Below, one piece after another: positions 36,835-50,304 of a DNA stretch of 64,000 bases. A model generated the notes under the pieces. The model was not told the DNA's origin and did not search any database. It saw only the letters and a program-made list of their open reading frames with translations. This DNA comes from Miscanthus floridulus (lineage: Eukaryota; Streptophyta; Magnoliopsida; Poales; Poaceae): the NCBI RefSeq assembly GCF_019320115.1, contig NC_089583.1, positions 80,989,928-81,053,927 of the forward strand, given 5' to 3'. How positions within the stretch are numbered: position 1 is the first letter of the stretch; each line of letters opens with the position of its first letter. A program made the translations under genes and the position numbers.

Positions 36835-37829
36835 AATGCTGACTGTAGGATGCAAGCCTAGTAGAAACTAGTCATTCTAAGGTTTAGAATTTGATACAAA
36901 ACTACTTTTTCATCTCCTTGATGAGTTGAATTTATTATTTCTTATCCTTGTCCTATTTTCTTCTCTCCTTGATAGCTTCCTTTGAGCTATTGCTTCTTAT
37001 CTCCTTGATTTTTATTTCTTTGGTTTACTAAAGTTTTATGATCTCACCTTATTCAAATTTATGATGGCCTTTTATCATAATCCACTCCTTAGGATGCCCG
37101 CCATTGCTACAAAAGCTAGTAGCAAGGTCACACAAACCTATGCAACTAGTACTTTGGCAACCAGGGGAGCTCCTACACAGACTAGTAAGCAAAAGCACAA
37201 AGGTCCTAAGCTCACTAGCAATGCTCACTAACAAAGCTACACAAGCCAAATTAGAGAGCTCAAATTAGTTAGCTACACAAACTATGCAATGTGACTAACA
37301 AGGCTACTCAAGCCAATTAGTCACACAAGGGAGCTACTTCTATGCTACACAAGAAAGAATGTAACTAGCAAGCTACACAAGCTAACTAATTACAAGAGCA
37401 ACTACCCAAGCACAATATATAAGAAAGTAAACACAAACTTGTGTATGGAGGTAGCAACCTAAAGGGAAGATGATGACACGGTGATTTTTATCCCGAGGTT
37501 CACGTGCTTGCCAACACGCTAGTCCCCATTGAGACAAGCTCCAAGGTTGCCACCAGTCCTCTTGCTAGTGGTGATCTATAAGTCAACTCTCCCATGTGGA
37601 GTGCTTACCACAAGCTCTAGCACTTAACCCCACCGGACCACTTGTAGCCCTTCGTGTCTTGCTCTACTAGAGTTGCTCTTCGAGGCTCCCATAGGGTGAG
37701 TACAATACCCATCACAAGCTTCTTCGGAGCACCAAACAATCTTCCTTGCGTGCTTCGACAGAGATCATGCCACCAAGCCATCTAGGAGGTGGCAACCTCC
37801 AAGAGTAACAAGTACCCCTGGCTTGCAAC

Positions 37830-39244
37830 TGTTGGTGGTCCTTAACGACCAAATCCGACCACCAATTAAGACATAAAAAGGGAGAAATTAATAAACTTAA
37901 ACACATATGCATTTACCACTAGCCAAGTTCCACATGTATTTGGAAGATTATTATTTTGCAGGATATATACACAAATACATGGGAGAATACACCACAAGGC
38001 GCTTCCCGACGTTGATTTCAGCAAAGTAATAAATAGGAAAAGCCCATCAAATCAAAGCATCCGGGTGAAGTATCGATCGAGGAGCGCTCCATGCCCACTC
38101 CAGAGCCCACCATGTGAAGGTGGTGGCGTGAGGGCCTAGTCAGGGGTGGCCAACCCCTAGGGTCAACAAACCCCCCACCTGCGCCTCTCTGCCACCCCTT
38201 TGTATGGCAGTTGCATGGAGCCATGCGGAGATGGTGGAGACTAGGTTTCGCACCAGAATTAGCTTTAGCACCACCTCTTACATGCTCCCATGCATGGAAA
38301 AACACGTTGGGAGCTTGACAACCCTCCATCAAATGGTGGTTTGGATCAATGGCTCACAAGCTCAATCATGAGGATCGTTGACATGGCGCTTCTAGTGGCT
38401 CCTGTTACTCCACCCCTAGTATAAATAGAGGGGCAGCCCCTCACTCTTACACACAACACAAAGGGAGACACAATGTAGCAAGAAGAGAGAAGAGTTCCAT
38501 TCATATCTTAGCTATCTAGCTAGTTCTAGTGTAGGGAGTGAGTGAGTAAGAGGGGAGAAGTACCAAAGTTGTCGAATACCTCCACTTGTGTACTTGGGGC
38601 CCCTTGTACACTTAGCGGAAGGAATGCAGGGAATCATTGGCTCCTCTCCACTTGTACCTCTACGATCCGAATACTACTTGGAGTATAAGGTTCATGTTTA
38701 TGTTTGGTGGTGAGTTCTACTTTAAGTTAGTCTTGTTCATTATTTACTTGTGGGTTTGTCATCCATTCTTGTAATGGATACTCTAGCAGAGGGCCCTGAT
38801 AAAGATGGATAACCCTGATCGTGCTAGAGTAGTAGTCAATAGTGTAGACATGGTGTCTAGGCTAGAGGCTACCTTTGTTTGCCTTGTACTCCAAGGTTGA
38901 GGGGTAGGCGACAGGTGGTGACAGCCCTATCCATCCCTTGTAACCCCACACGTCCAGGTATGGAGTAGAGCCATAGGCCGGCAACGCTTGGTAGACCAAG
39001 TGTTATCCGATGTCCAAAGCAAGTCTATAGTGGCAAATCTATCTTGATTTAGGATCTCTATCCTTAGAAAATCTCACTACCCGAGCTATCTTTCTTCTTG
39101 TCATCCTAGGTGAACTAGTTAAGAGACTTCTACACTACCATTCCTTGTGGAAATATGATACCCTGAATACTTTTGGGTGAAATGCTACAACAGTAATTCC
39201 GTGCGCTTGCGGATTATTTCTGTATGCGTTAAGAAATACCAACA
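37830..39244 (+). repeat. LTR1 of the Tat/Athila-like element
   Basis: From TGTTGGTGGTCC to AAATACCAACA. Contains a TATA-like TATAAATAGAGG near 38421, the probable LTR promoter. Confidence 0.8.
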
Positions 39245-42200
39245 AGCATTTCTAGGGCCATTGCCGAGGAACTGTTACTATATTATCTCTGAACGTAGTT
39301 CACCCATGTGTCCTTGTGTTTTACCTTTCAAAAAAAATTCCTTTTGCTTTTTTCATCATGAAGCCCTTCAACTAAAAATATTTTTGCTCTTAAGGATGAG
39401 TTGTCAGAGCCACCACCATCAAAGCCAATCACAGCTTCTGGCTATGAACTCCGTCCTGGCTTTATAGCCATGGTTCGGGAACAAACCTTCTCAGGTTAAA
39501 TTCACAAAAACTCTCACCATCATCTATGGGAATTTTGAGCCCCTCTGTGCATGCTTGGCAATCTCAGGCATCGCACAAGAAAACCTTTGGTATAAGTTGT
39601 TTCCCTTCTTTTGAAAGGGCGAAACAACCTCCACCCACAACGTAGGGAAGATAAATAGAGATTAGGAAAAATTGAGGGACATATTCTGTTTCCCTTCTTT
39701 TGATAGGGCAAAACAACCTCCACCCACAACATAGGGAAGGTAAATAGAGATTAGGAAGAATTGTGGAATAGATTCTATTTTGCATTCTTCCCTATATCTC
39801 AAATTGCTTCCCTACCACAAGAGATTTTCAGCTCCCACTAACATGAGAAGGAAACCATAGGTGCAGCCTAAGCTAGATTTTCAATCTTAACACACTCATG
39901 CCTAGCCTAGCTTATACTAGACCATGTGTTGATACAACACTTTTGGTTAGGTCTTAAGCAAGGAATCTGCCCTATAGCTTGATATCGCTACCGAAGGGTC
40001 ATTTGACCACAAAACCATAGCAGAAGGAGAAGCGCTTCTAGATCACATCCTAGAAAACACCCTTTCCATCGAAACCCTCTGTGTAGAATCAAGCCATGAG
40101 GAAGTCTCTTGGCTAAGGCTGAACCAATACCTCCCATCCTGAGATCCTCACTCGAACCGGAAACTCCGGAGGAAAGTTTCCAATCTTCGGACTTTCCATT
40201 TTTTGAGGACAAACTTTTTGACGATTTTGGAAATACCTCAAGTCAATAGACAAAACTAAGGTTCATTCTGACTACCACATCCTTTTGCCCGCCTCAATTT
40301 TGATCTTCTCATAGGCTACCCTAAAAAATTCAAGAAAAAAACCATCCTATGGGAGCCTTGATGAAGAGGTCGGGAAAACTGCTCTCGACACGTCTAAAAA
40401 ATCCAATGGCAAAACATCATCTCAACCATGACCCGTTCAAGGAGATGAAGTTCAAATCCCCGTTCATTTCACCTCACCTTGCTTGTGAAATAGAACGACC
40501 ATCACCACCCTCCCTCAAACCAAAGCTAGGTCCCTCTAGCTATCCAAACGTCGTTCTCAATAGCGATCTACATTCAATCGATGTATTTCTTGAGAACAAA
40601 AACTTCTATGCCATGGACATTCTGTTTGGTGCCACATGCTTCCACGAAGATCACAACCACCTCTTGATCCTTCTCTCCAAATTTTTAAGAGGATGGCCGT
40701 TGATGCCTTTGTTTATCACAAATATTGCAAATACTATAGATGCATTGTGGCACTAACCTTCTAGCTTGAATGATTACGTTATACGTTTGGTGGTGAAGCT
40801 AGGAACTACACCACCATTGATAGTTGCAAGATAAAGTTCCCACAGTCAAGCTTATGACCATAAACAAAGCACTACCAGGAGATACCCCGGATCATCATAA
40901 AAAACAATGTAATAATAGTAATGAAAAAATAACTTTCTTGTCGATAAAAGCAAGAACATGTTTTCAAGTTAGTATGCACCTTTGGGTATTCTTGGTTGCT
41001 AACCTTTTTAGGTTGAGGTCAAGAAGAACAAGGTACATATGATGCTAAAGAACATGGGAGCTGCATCAACCATACACGTCGATGTCCTTTGGTGAAGGAA
41101 CACACTCAAGAGGAGACCCTGACACTACACACTTGACTTTTACACAAAAGTCCAAGTGTGGGGGAGGATGGTGAGGACCTCGTCACATGTTCCATTCGCA
41201 CCAAAGACCATCTTGGTTAAAAAGAAAAGATGTTAGCTCTATCTTGCTATAAAAAGAGTAAAAATAGAGAGTGATATATAAAAAAGGGGGCAGTGAAAAA
41301 AAATGATATACATAAAAAAAGAGAGAAGGACGATTCTCCTCTTTTAGACCTTTGCTCCTACAACCAAGGCCCAAGGTCTATGCACACCATTTGTGTATAC
41401 GGCCTAGCCTTGTTGTTCGCCGGAGATGGACCATGAGCGATAAAGCCACCATTGTAGCAGCCTCAAAGCTTCCATCCACATATGTTGCCAGTAAAAACAC
41501 TTAGGTATGCAAAGGTAAATAAAAGTTCACTGACTCCTTTACTCATGTTTTATCTCCATAAAAGAAACTTGCTCATACAAACTCATGCTTCTCTTGTTTA
41601 TGCCATATGCTCTAGTTTGGTTGTATTCACATGTGGTACATCCATATGCTATTTTAAATTAAGCATGGTGCTTAGGTTAAAATAGCTTTATTTAGTCAAA
41701 ACTTGACATGGTGTTGAATTTTGATTAATGAACTTTGAGCAATTACTTTCATAAACATGGAGGTAATATAATATGGAGATAAACCAAGGCTAGGAATAAT
41801 TGCAACTTTACTTTAGCCTTGTATGAGTTATGGTAGAAAGTTAGGTGAACAAATTAAAAAAAATAAATAAATAAATAATAAGATTAATAAGATTTAGGCT
41901 CCATGGTGTCCAAACCGGCAGAGCCCTTGTTTGATTCCACCTTTGTTTATTTTTGTTTAAATAAACAAGTACAAGAATAAGTGTGGGGGAGGTCTCTCGT
42001 GTACAATGAACACACATTCGAAACCTCCCACCAACAAGTTGCACAAACATCGAATGATCCAACAAGCAAGGACGGACGAATAGCTCCAGAGAGGGTTGAC
42101 TGAACCTTCAGTTTGTTCAAACCACCTCGGACTTAGCTCCTTCTTCTTCAATGATAGTTTGCGCAACACAACCCTCAACCCCCTACAATTTTGAGTTTGA

Positions 42201-43584
42201 ACGAACATAAAATCTTGATCACTAAAATTAAACTCAATTTATCTTTGTTATCTCCTCCAGAGGAACAGTGCCCCTATGCACCACAGTTCATCTAAAATTC
42301 TAAAAAGTGACATGTTCATAACATCTTTAAGATAGAAGCTTGCATAAAGTTTGTTCCATATACATACACTTATGCTTGTGGGAAAATATTCTAATAGGAC
42401 AACCATGTTGACTAAGTTGTTGTGAGGTGTGATATAGTTCTGACATAGAAATCCTACCATTTCTATTCAAAGTACTTGGAGAATTTGTTTTGATAAAAAA
42501 TGTAAAACCATAGTATCACATACTCCTCAATTGGTGAGCAATTCCTACCAAAGCCAAATTTGACATCTTGCAAGTTTCAAGTCTTTCACATATGCTGCTT
42601 GTTATTGTGCTGAGTTTGGTCAAGTCTTGTTGACCCTTGTTGAGAGATTTATCATGCTCCTAAGATCAAGATCACGTACACTCCACATACACATGCTGCT
42701 CCTATACTTGGAGTATGTAAAAACATGCTTTCATCTAGATCCACTAAAAATTCTGCTCCTACACTGGGAGTAGACAAAAATATGTTGCTTAGGGAAATAC
42801 TCCGAGTTCTAAAAAGATAATGATCTCTCTCTAAATATGTGGTTTAGAAGAAGAGACATGAACTATGCAAAAGGTTTATGATAAAGAAAAAAAATATATG
42901 GACCCATCAAGGTCCTAGTAAAAAAAATATGGACACAAGAAGGTCCAACGTACAAAAAAATGATGAGCACATGAAGGCTCATGTATTGAAAAAAAGAAGG
43001 AAGAAAGATAGCCATGTTTCAAAATAATAAGTTATAGAGAGAGATCATATCTATAGAAGGAGTATAGTTTTAGTTTACCTTTTTCCACACACATGCACAT
43101 CTTGATCTAAGAGTATGGCACTTCTCTTCTTGGATCCTCGATTTGACTTTACTACATATGCAATACAAGTATGCCATATTGTTTATCCCTACATAAAGCT
43201 CCACATAAACCTTTTTTAGAAGTAGAAGAAAACAAAACAAGGCAAAAATATTGCTATGCCTTGGTAAGGATTTATACACCATTGAGTGATTTGAGAGTGC
43301 CATTTGAGGAGTATAAAGTGAACTATGCTTTTTTTCTTGAGAATAACTTAAAAAAACTCCAAGTTACGAAGATGTGATTTGGTAAGGTGACTTTGTTTCA
43401 AGAACTATTTCGCTTTTCAACAACACAAGGAAACATGTTAGCTAACACCACACATCCCACTTGTGTAAAGAATTTGTTGGAATAAATTTTATGTAAGCCA
43501 CATATCTTAGGATATTATGCTCATGATTACTTTTATCTCTAGGCCTTGCTCGATGACGAGCAAAGGGCTAAGTGCGGGGGATCT
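39245..43584 (+). other. Non-coding internal region of the Tat/Athila-like element
   Basis: Starts AGCATTTC then TAGGGCCATTGCCGAGGA (39253-39270), a decayed match to the tRNA-Asp primer site TGGCGCCGTTGCCGGGGA. The longest open frame (40349-40756, 135 codons) has no domain I can name. G-rich tracts of the AAGTGTGGGGGAGG type occur near 41153 and 41979, and GTGCGGGGGATC lies just before LTR2 (43572-43583), the expected polypurine tract. Confidence 0.6.
39600..39777. repeat. 89-base tandem duplication in the internal region
   Basis: Two units start TTTCCCTTCTTTTGA at 39600 and 39689 and share CAACCTCCACCCACAAC. The partial second unit of the element (near 45365) carries only one copy. Confidence 0.85.
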
Positions 43585-44999
43585 TATTGACGGTCCTTAA
43601 CGACCAAATCCGACAGCCAATTAAGACATAAAAAGGGAGAAATTAATAAACTTAAACACATATGCATTTACCACTAACCAAGTTCCACATGTATTTGGAA
43701 GATTATTATTTTGCAGGGCATATACATAAATACATGGGATAATACACCACAAGGTGCTTCCCGACATTGATTTGCGCAAAGGAATAAATAGGAAAAGCCC
43801 ATCAAATCAAAGCATCCAGGCGAAGTATCGATCGAGGAGTGGTCTAGGCCCACTCTAGAGCCCACCATGTGAAGGTGGTGGCAAGAGGGCCTGGTCAGGG
43901 GGTGGCCAACCCCTAGGGTCGATCGACCCCCCACCATTGCCTCTCTGTTGCCCCTTCATATGGTGGATGCATGGAGCCATGCAGAGATGGTGGAGACTGG
44001 GTTTCATGCCAGAATTAGCTTCAGCACTGCCTCTTACATGCTCCCATGCATGGAAAAACACGTTGGGAGCATCACAACCCTCCATCAAATGGTGGTTTGG
44101 ATCAATGGCTCACAAGCTCCATCACGAGGATCACTGACGTGGTGCTTCCGGTGGCTCCTGTTACTCCACCCCTAGTATAAATAGAGGGGAACCCCCTCAC
44201 TCTCACACACAACACAAAGGGAGACATAATGTAGCAAGAAGAGAGTAGAGCTCCATTCATATCTTAGCTGTCTAGCTAGTTCTAGTGTAGGGAGTGAGTG
44301 AGTTAGAGTGGAGAAGTACCAGAGTTGTCGGCTACCTCCACTTGTGTACTTGGGGCCCCTTGTACACTTAGCGGAAGGAATGTCAGGAATCATTGGCTTC
44401 TCTCCACTTGTACCTCTATGATCTGAATACTACTTGGAGTATAAGGTTTGTGTTTATCTTTGGTGGTGAGTTCTACTTTAACTTAGTCTTGTTCATTATT
44501 TACTTATGGGTTCATCGTCTGTTCTTGTAGTGGATACTCTAGCAGAGGGTCCTAATAAAGATGGATAACCCTGATCGTGCTAGAGTAGTAGTCGATAGCG
44601 TAGACATGGTGTCTAGGCTAGAGACTACCTTTGTTTGCCTCGTACTTCATGGTTAAGGGGTAGACGATAGGTGGTGATAGCCCTGTCTGTTCCTTGTAAC
44701 CCCCCATGTCCGGGTATGGTGTAGAGCCATAGGACGACAATGCTTGGCAGACCAAGGTTATCTGGTGCCCGAAGCAAGTCTATAGTGGCAAAGCTATCTT
44801 GACTTAAGATCTCTATCCTTAGAAAATCTCACTACCCAAGCTATCTTTCTTCTTGTCATCCTAGGTGAACTAGTTAAGAGACTTCTACCCTATTGTTCCT
44901 TGTGGAAATACGATACCCTGAATACTTTCGGGTGAAATACAACAATGGTAATGCTGTGCGCTTGCGGATTATTTCTGTATGCGTTAAGAAATACCAGCA
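43585..44999 (+). repeat. LTR2 of the Tat/Athila-like element
   Basis: From TATTGACGGTCC to AAATACCAGCA, followed by AGCATTTC and TGGCATTATCGTCGGGGA, another decayed tRNA-Asp primer site. A primer site after the second LTR shows that internal sequence follows it. Confidence 0.8.
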
Positions 45000-45454
45000 A
45001 GCATTTCTGGCATTATCGTCGGGGAACTATTGTTGTATTATCTTCGAACCTAGTTCACCAGTGTATCCTTGTGTTTTACCTTTCAAAAAAAAACAAAAAA
45101 TATTCCTTTTACTTTTTTAATCATGAAGCCCTTCAACTAAAAATCTTTTTGCTCTTAAGGATGAGTTCTCAGAGCCACCACCATCAAAGCCAATCATAGC
45201 TTCTGGCTATGAACTTTGTCCTAGCTTTATAGCCATGGTTCAAGAACAAACCTTCTCAGGTTAAGTTTACAAAAACTCTTACCATCATCTATAGGAATAA
45301 TGAGCACCTCTGTGCATGCTTGACAATCTCAGGCATCGCACAAGAAAACCTTCGGTAGAAGTTGTTTCCTTTCTTTTGAAAGGGCAAAACAACCTCCACC
45401 CACAATGTAGGGAAGATAAACAGAGATTAGGAAAAAAATGAGGGATAGATTCTA

Positions 45455-45758
45455 TAATCCCCCATGTCTAGGTATGGCATAGAGCCATAGGCTGGCGATG
45501 CTTGGTAGACCAAGTGTTATCCAGTGCCCGAAGCAAGTCTATAGTGTGAAAGCTATCTTGACTTAGGATCTCTATCCTTATAAAGCCTCACTACCTGAGC
45601 TATCTTTCTTCTTGTCATCCTAGGTGAACTAGTTAAGAGACTTCTACACTACCGTTCCTTTTGGAAATACGATAACCTAAACACTTTCAGGTGAAATGCT
45701 ACAACGGTAATTCTGTGTGCTTGTAGATTATTTCTGTATGCATTAAGAAATACCAATA
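45455..45758 (+). repeat. Partial third LTR of the Tat/Athila-like element
   Basis: From the equivalent of CCCCCATGTCTAGGTATGG to AAATACCAATA it matches the last 300 bases of LTR1 and LTR2. It joins directly to internal sequence at about 45455, so a deletion removed the rest. Confidence 0.75.
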
Positions 45759-47085
45759 GTAACTCGATCACCTATTGCGACTCAATGCAATCTCATAATG
45801 CAATCGCACTAGAATCACTCACTCACAATAGATTCACACTCTTGAAAGCACAAGTGAGTTAGAGGGCTCCCAAGCACTCACAAGCATGGACACTAAGCCC
45901 CCAAGGTGCTCAACCTCAGCCATGCCCGAGCACCCCTTCAATTTATAGCCCAAAGGCTCAAAAAAGCCATTGCTCAGAAGCTGCTCGGGGAGGTCTAGAC
46001 CCAAGCTCCGAACCATGGTTTCGGACCATCTACAATGAAGGTCTAGACCCCCAGATCTCGCCACATGTCCCCATGTTCAAATGCGCTCGTTAGATCTCAA
46101 TGGTCACTAAAACACGTCATACTGCGTAGCACCAGACCCTAAAATTGGACTAAGGTCTGGACCAACTCAACTCAGGGTTCGGATGTAAACAGAGAGGATC
46201 TAGAGAGGGTTTTGCTTCCAGACCCAGTTTGGACCGAGCAACCGGACCATCTCAGGGTCTTGTCCCTCCAAACACATGTAAAAACACTCAACTAGACCCA
46301 GAGAACATGGTCTAGACCCTAGCTCCGGACCCTAGGGACATGGTTCGGACCCTAGCTCTGGACCTAGGGGATAGGACCCTAAGCCAGACTCCTGAGCTCT
46401 GGACTCAGTACTAAAATGACTATAACTCTTAGCTCTAAACTCTGATTTCGATGATCCTAGAAATTTTAGAAAGCTTATGCAGAGGGCTACACATCCCACA
46501 TGCATATTTGATCCAAAGCATAATGGATCAACACAAAATTCCAATCCAAGAACAATCATATAGTTCAGAGCACACCAAAAAATCTTTTCTTTACCAATTC
46601 TTCGGCTCCTTTGCAAATGTGCCAACACCACCCCGTGCAAGTGTGTTAGCATTTCACAAACATTTTTTCAAAGGATTCGCACTCAATTCACCATGCCACT
46701 CGATCCTAGCAACGATGCAAAGTTAGATCACTCGAGTGGCACTATATGTCCGATATGCAAACAAGTTTGCCCTCTTGATAGTACAACCATCTATCCTAAA
46801 CCCAATCATTCACTTCTCTAGACACATATGACCGATGAAATGAAATGCCCTATAGGTTATACCTTTGCCTTGCGCATTCCATTCCATCCCCTCCATCGTT
46901 GATGCAACACATACACCAACCTTATCACAAATTATATGATCCACTTCATATCATCACACGACCTTATTGGTTTATTGATCTTGACTTTACTAGCTTTTCA
47001 CCATTGCCTTCGTCTATCGGTGCCAAGTCTTGCTTAAGCTTCACTGCCATGTGGTCCATCGCTCCAAAGACTCCAACTTGCCCTT

Positions 47086-49091
47086 TGAAAGGTCCTAATG
47101 GCTAGAGGGGGGTGAATAGCCTATAAAAGTTTCTACAATAACACTTAAGCCAAGTGGTTAGATAACTAAGAAGCGAAGCGAGTGTTGCGCTAGCCTACTC
47201 AAAATGCAATCCTCATATACACAATTCTAGTTATCTATGATCTCTATAACACACAAGAGGCTATGTCACTACCACCAAGTTAGTGAGCTCTCAAAGACTA
47301 ACTAAAGAGCCTCACTAAGCACTAGACAACACACAAGCTAGCTCTCAAAACTAATTACACTAAAGAGCTTAGCTACACTAGAAATGTAAGTACAAGGTTA
47401 AGGTAGTGAAGATATACCGTCGTGTCAAGTGACAATCAATCAATCACAATAGAAATCCTTGGAGACAATGATGACACAAGATTTTTCACCAAGGTTCACT
47501 TGCTTGCTGGCAATCTAGTCCCTGTTATGGCTGATTCACTCACTTGGAGGTTCACACGCTAATAGGCATTACACACCTAACCCGCAACTAGGTGCACACA
47601 ACCAACACAAGATTGAGGATCCACAAGCCATGAGTAATCCACTAGAGTACATTTTGACTCTCTGCTAGGGAAAGGTCAAGAACCCCTCACAATCACCACG
47701 ATCGGAGCTAGGAGACAAGCACCTTCCTCCACTCAATGATCCTCGCTGCACCAAGCCATCTAGGTGGTGGCAACCACCAAGAGAAACAAGTGAATCCCAT
47801 AGAGAAACACAATCACCAAGTGCCTCTAGATGCAATCACTCAAGCAATGCCCTTGGATTCACTCCCAATCTCACAAAGATGATGAATCAATGATGGAGAT
47901 GAGTAGGAGGGCTTTGGCTTAGCTCACTAGGTTGTTATGTCAATGAAGATGGCTAAGAGAGTGAGCTAGAGCCGACAATGGGGCTTAAATAGAAGCCCCC
48001 ATAAAATAGAGCCGTTGGGTCACATAAGTGACCGTTGAACTCGCTGGCATGGGCCATCGGACTATCCGATGCTCGGTCCGACGGCATGCCATGTCCACTC
48101 ATGCGCTGCCACGCATCCCATTGAAATCATAGTGACCGTTGCCATGCGCAATAGCTCACTACCATGCTCTGATCACACCATCGGACCTAGGCCTCAGACT
48201 CATCATTAGACTCCATATAGGGAGGGTCCAATGCGGTCCTGGTAAGGTCCAGAGAGGGTTAAAACCCTCGGACACCGGTCTGACGCCCATCGTCGAATGC
48301 ATCTCAGGGTCTGACATTGCCATGTGTCACTCCTTCGCACACTACATTCTTTCCTACACGTAGAACAGTGCGCTTGACCTGTCCAACGCCTCCTTTCAAT
48401 TGGGTTCAACGCCTGTCAAAATCACACCAAGACAATCTAGAGCTGTTGGACCTAGTTCAAACCCTAGCCGTCGGACCTAGGCAGGTCCGATGTTCTCCCA
48501 TGAACGCTCATAGGCCACCACGTCAGCATCCTAGCTAGGGTTAGCCATCGGACCCAGACAGAGGCCGGTCTGATGCTCTGTGAAGCAAGGTCCAACGCCC
48601 CTGTTTCAACTCCTTTTGATCTCCAACTTCACCACCCTTGCTCAAATGTGCCAATCACCAAGTGTAAGACCATGTGCACATTGTTAGCATATTTTCACAA
48701 ACATTTTCAAGGATGTTAGCACTCACTAGAATCTAAATGGTTATGCAATGAGTTAGAACATCTAGTGGCACTTTGATAACTGCATTTTGATACGAGTTTC
48801 ACCCCTCTTAATAGTATGACTATCTATCCTAAATGTGATCACACTCGCTAAATGTCTTGATCACCAAAACAAAGAGCTCTTGTGGATATCACCTTTGCCT
48901 TGAGCATTTTATTTTTCTCTTTCTTCTTTTCCAAGCCCGAGCATTTGATCAACATGGCCACCACCACCAACATGATCATCATCACTTGCTCCACCACTTG
49001 GAATGTGCTACCCTATCTCATGATCACTTAGAGTAAAAAGGGTTGGCACTTAGGGTTTCATCCATTCACCAAAACCAAACTAGAGCTTTCA
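47086..49091 (-). repeat. 3' LTR of the Copia element
   Basis: From TGAAAGGTCC to GAGCTTTCA, with inverted ends TGAAAG/CTTTCA. The neighbouring ATCTCCCCCTTTTT (49092-49105) is the polypurine tract on the minus strand. Confidence 0.9.
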
Positions 49092-49105
49092 ATCTCCCCC
49101 TTTTT

Positions 49106-50304
49106 GGTAATTGATGATAACCCTTTCACAAAGATACGAATTGAAATTCAATTGAATCCATGTTGCTTGCCCAAGCATATTTACCATGTGTAAAAGATTT
49201 AGGACAAGTTTCATGAACCTAAATTGGTAGCATTAGCTCCCCCTACATATGTGCTAAGAGTTTGGATTGAAGCTTGCACATATGCATGAATTGGAAGTTG
49301 TGGGAGAGTAATGCTTACCAAATGATGCTAATGTATAAGAGATGTACCTTTGAAGCAGTGATACCAAATCGGAGTGCACCAAATATACCATCCTTAGCAC
49401 CATGGTTAGTTAGATACCACTTGGAATTACTTGCAAAACACAAACACTAGATACCTCAGTGAGATCAACATTATATGCAAGGCTCTAGTACCACTTGTGA
49501 AAGCAAAGCAAGTAAGCAAGGTATATCTAACTATCACCTATGACATGCTAGTTTTTCATTCCATCAATCAATCCTACAACTAGCATACACCACACAAGCA
49601 TGGGATTTTAATTTAAAACTTGTGCCATGCAAGCAAACATATGAAATTTACATTCAAATACATAAATCTAGTTTATGAGCTAGCTCCCCCAACTTGTGTG
49701 GTTAAATTTTAATTGATCCCCTTACTTTCCTACTTCTTCCCCAATTTCTCTCCCCCTATCTTTGTGAATTACTTCTCCCCCTTTGTCATCAATGACCACA
49801 AAGGTTCAATTTTAGATAGGTTAAGATTATCAATGTCAATCAATGGGGTGAGGATCATTTTCCCAAATTTGGTCTAATCTAGAACACTTGCCAAAGATGT
49901 TTAACCCGGTTTGATCCAAGGACAAGCTTCTTCACACCTCATTTCAAGGGTTATCTTGACCATGTTGAGTTAAACACTTATAGGTCATTTTCTAGATTAA
50001 ACACTAGATTCACAAGCCCACAAACATGTCATATGCTACCACTAGATCAAGTCAAGCATAGAAGCAATAGTGGTACCATACAATCATCAAATTAATTTGA
50101 TTTTTATGAATGAGCCTATAAGGCATGAGGAATGACTAGATGCACTAAACGTGTCCTTAGCAAAGGATGTATGCCATGTCAATCAACTTTTACCTTGGAT
50201 TGCTCGAAGAAGAGGCATGTCATATTAGTGGGGGATGCATCAACACATATTTGAGAAATCCAATATGTTCAATTCATTCCTTAGCTTGCAAAACCTTTTC
50301 TCAT
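49106..50304. other. Non-coding 3' internal region of the Copia element
   Basis: Lies between RNase H and the polypurine tract. It contains further pyrimidine-rich blocks on the plus strand (CTCCCCC-type near 49684, 49750 and 49785), in keeping with the multiple polypurine-tract copies described for Sireviruses. No gene seen. Confidence 0.55.

Larger units (their letters stand above)
33621..37114 (+). mobile_element. Truncated Ty3/Gypsy element: one 3.2-kb LTR plus 5' internal stub
   Basis: The LTR runs from TGTCACACCCC (33621) to GGGTGCTACA (36819), with inverted ends TGT..CACCC. A primer-binding site TGGTATTAGAGC follows at 36823-36834. About 280 bases of internal region remain, then the sequence switches abruptly to family A LTR at about 37115. 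No gag, pol or second LTR. A TATA-like CCTATAAATA near 34492 fits the LTR promoter. The 102-codon open frame at 34429-34737 lies in the LTR and is not called a gene. Confidence 0.8.
37830..45758 (+). mobile_element. Non-coding Tat/Athila-like Gypsy element with an extra partial unit
   Basis: Inserted in the family A LTR, with GCAAC (37825-37829) and GTAAC (45759-45763) as a near-perfect target duplication. The order is LTR1 37830-39244, internal region 39245-43584, LTR2 43585-44999, a second copy of the first 450 internal bases (45000-45454), then the last 300 bases of a third LTR (45455-45758). Both LTR1 and LTR2 are 1415 bases long and are followed by a degenerate tRNA-Asp-type primer site. 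The internal region has no gag or pol, so the element depended on relatives. The layout fits unequal crossing-over between copies followed by a deletion. Confidence 0.75.
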
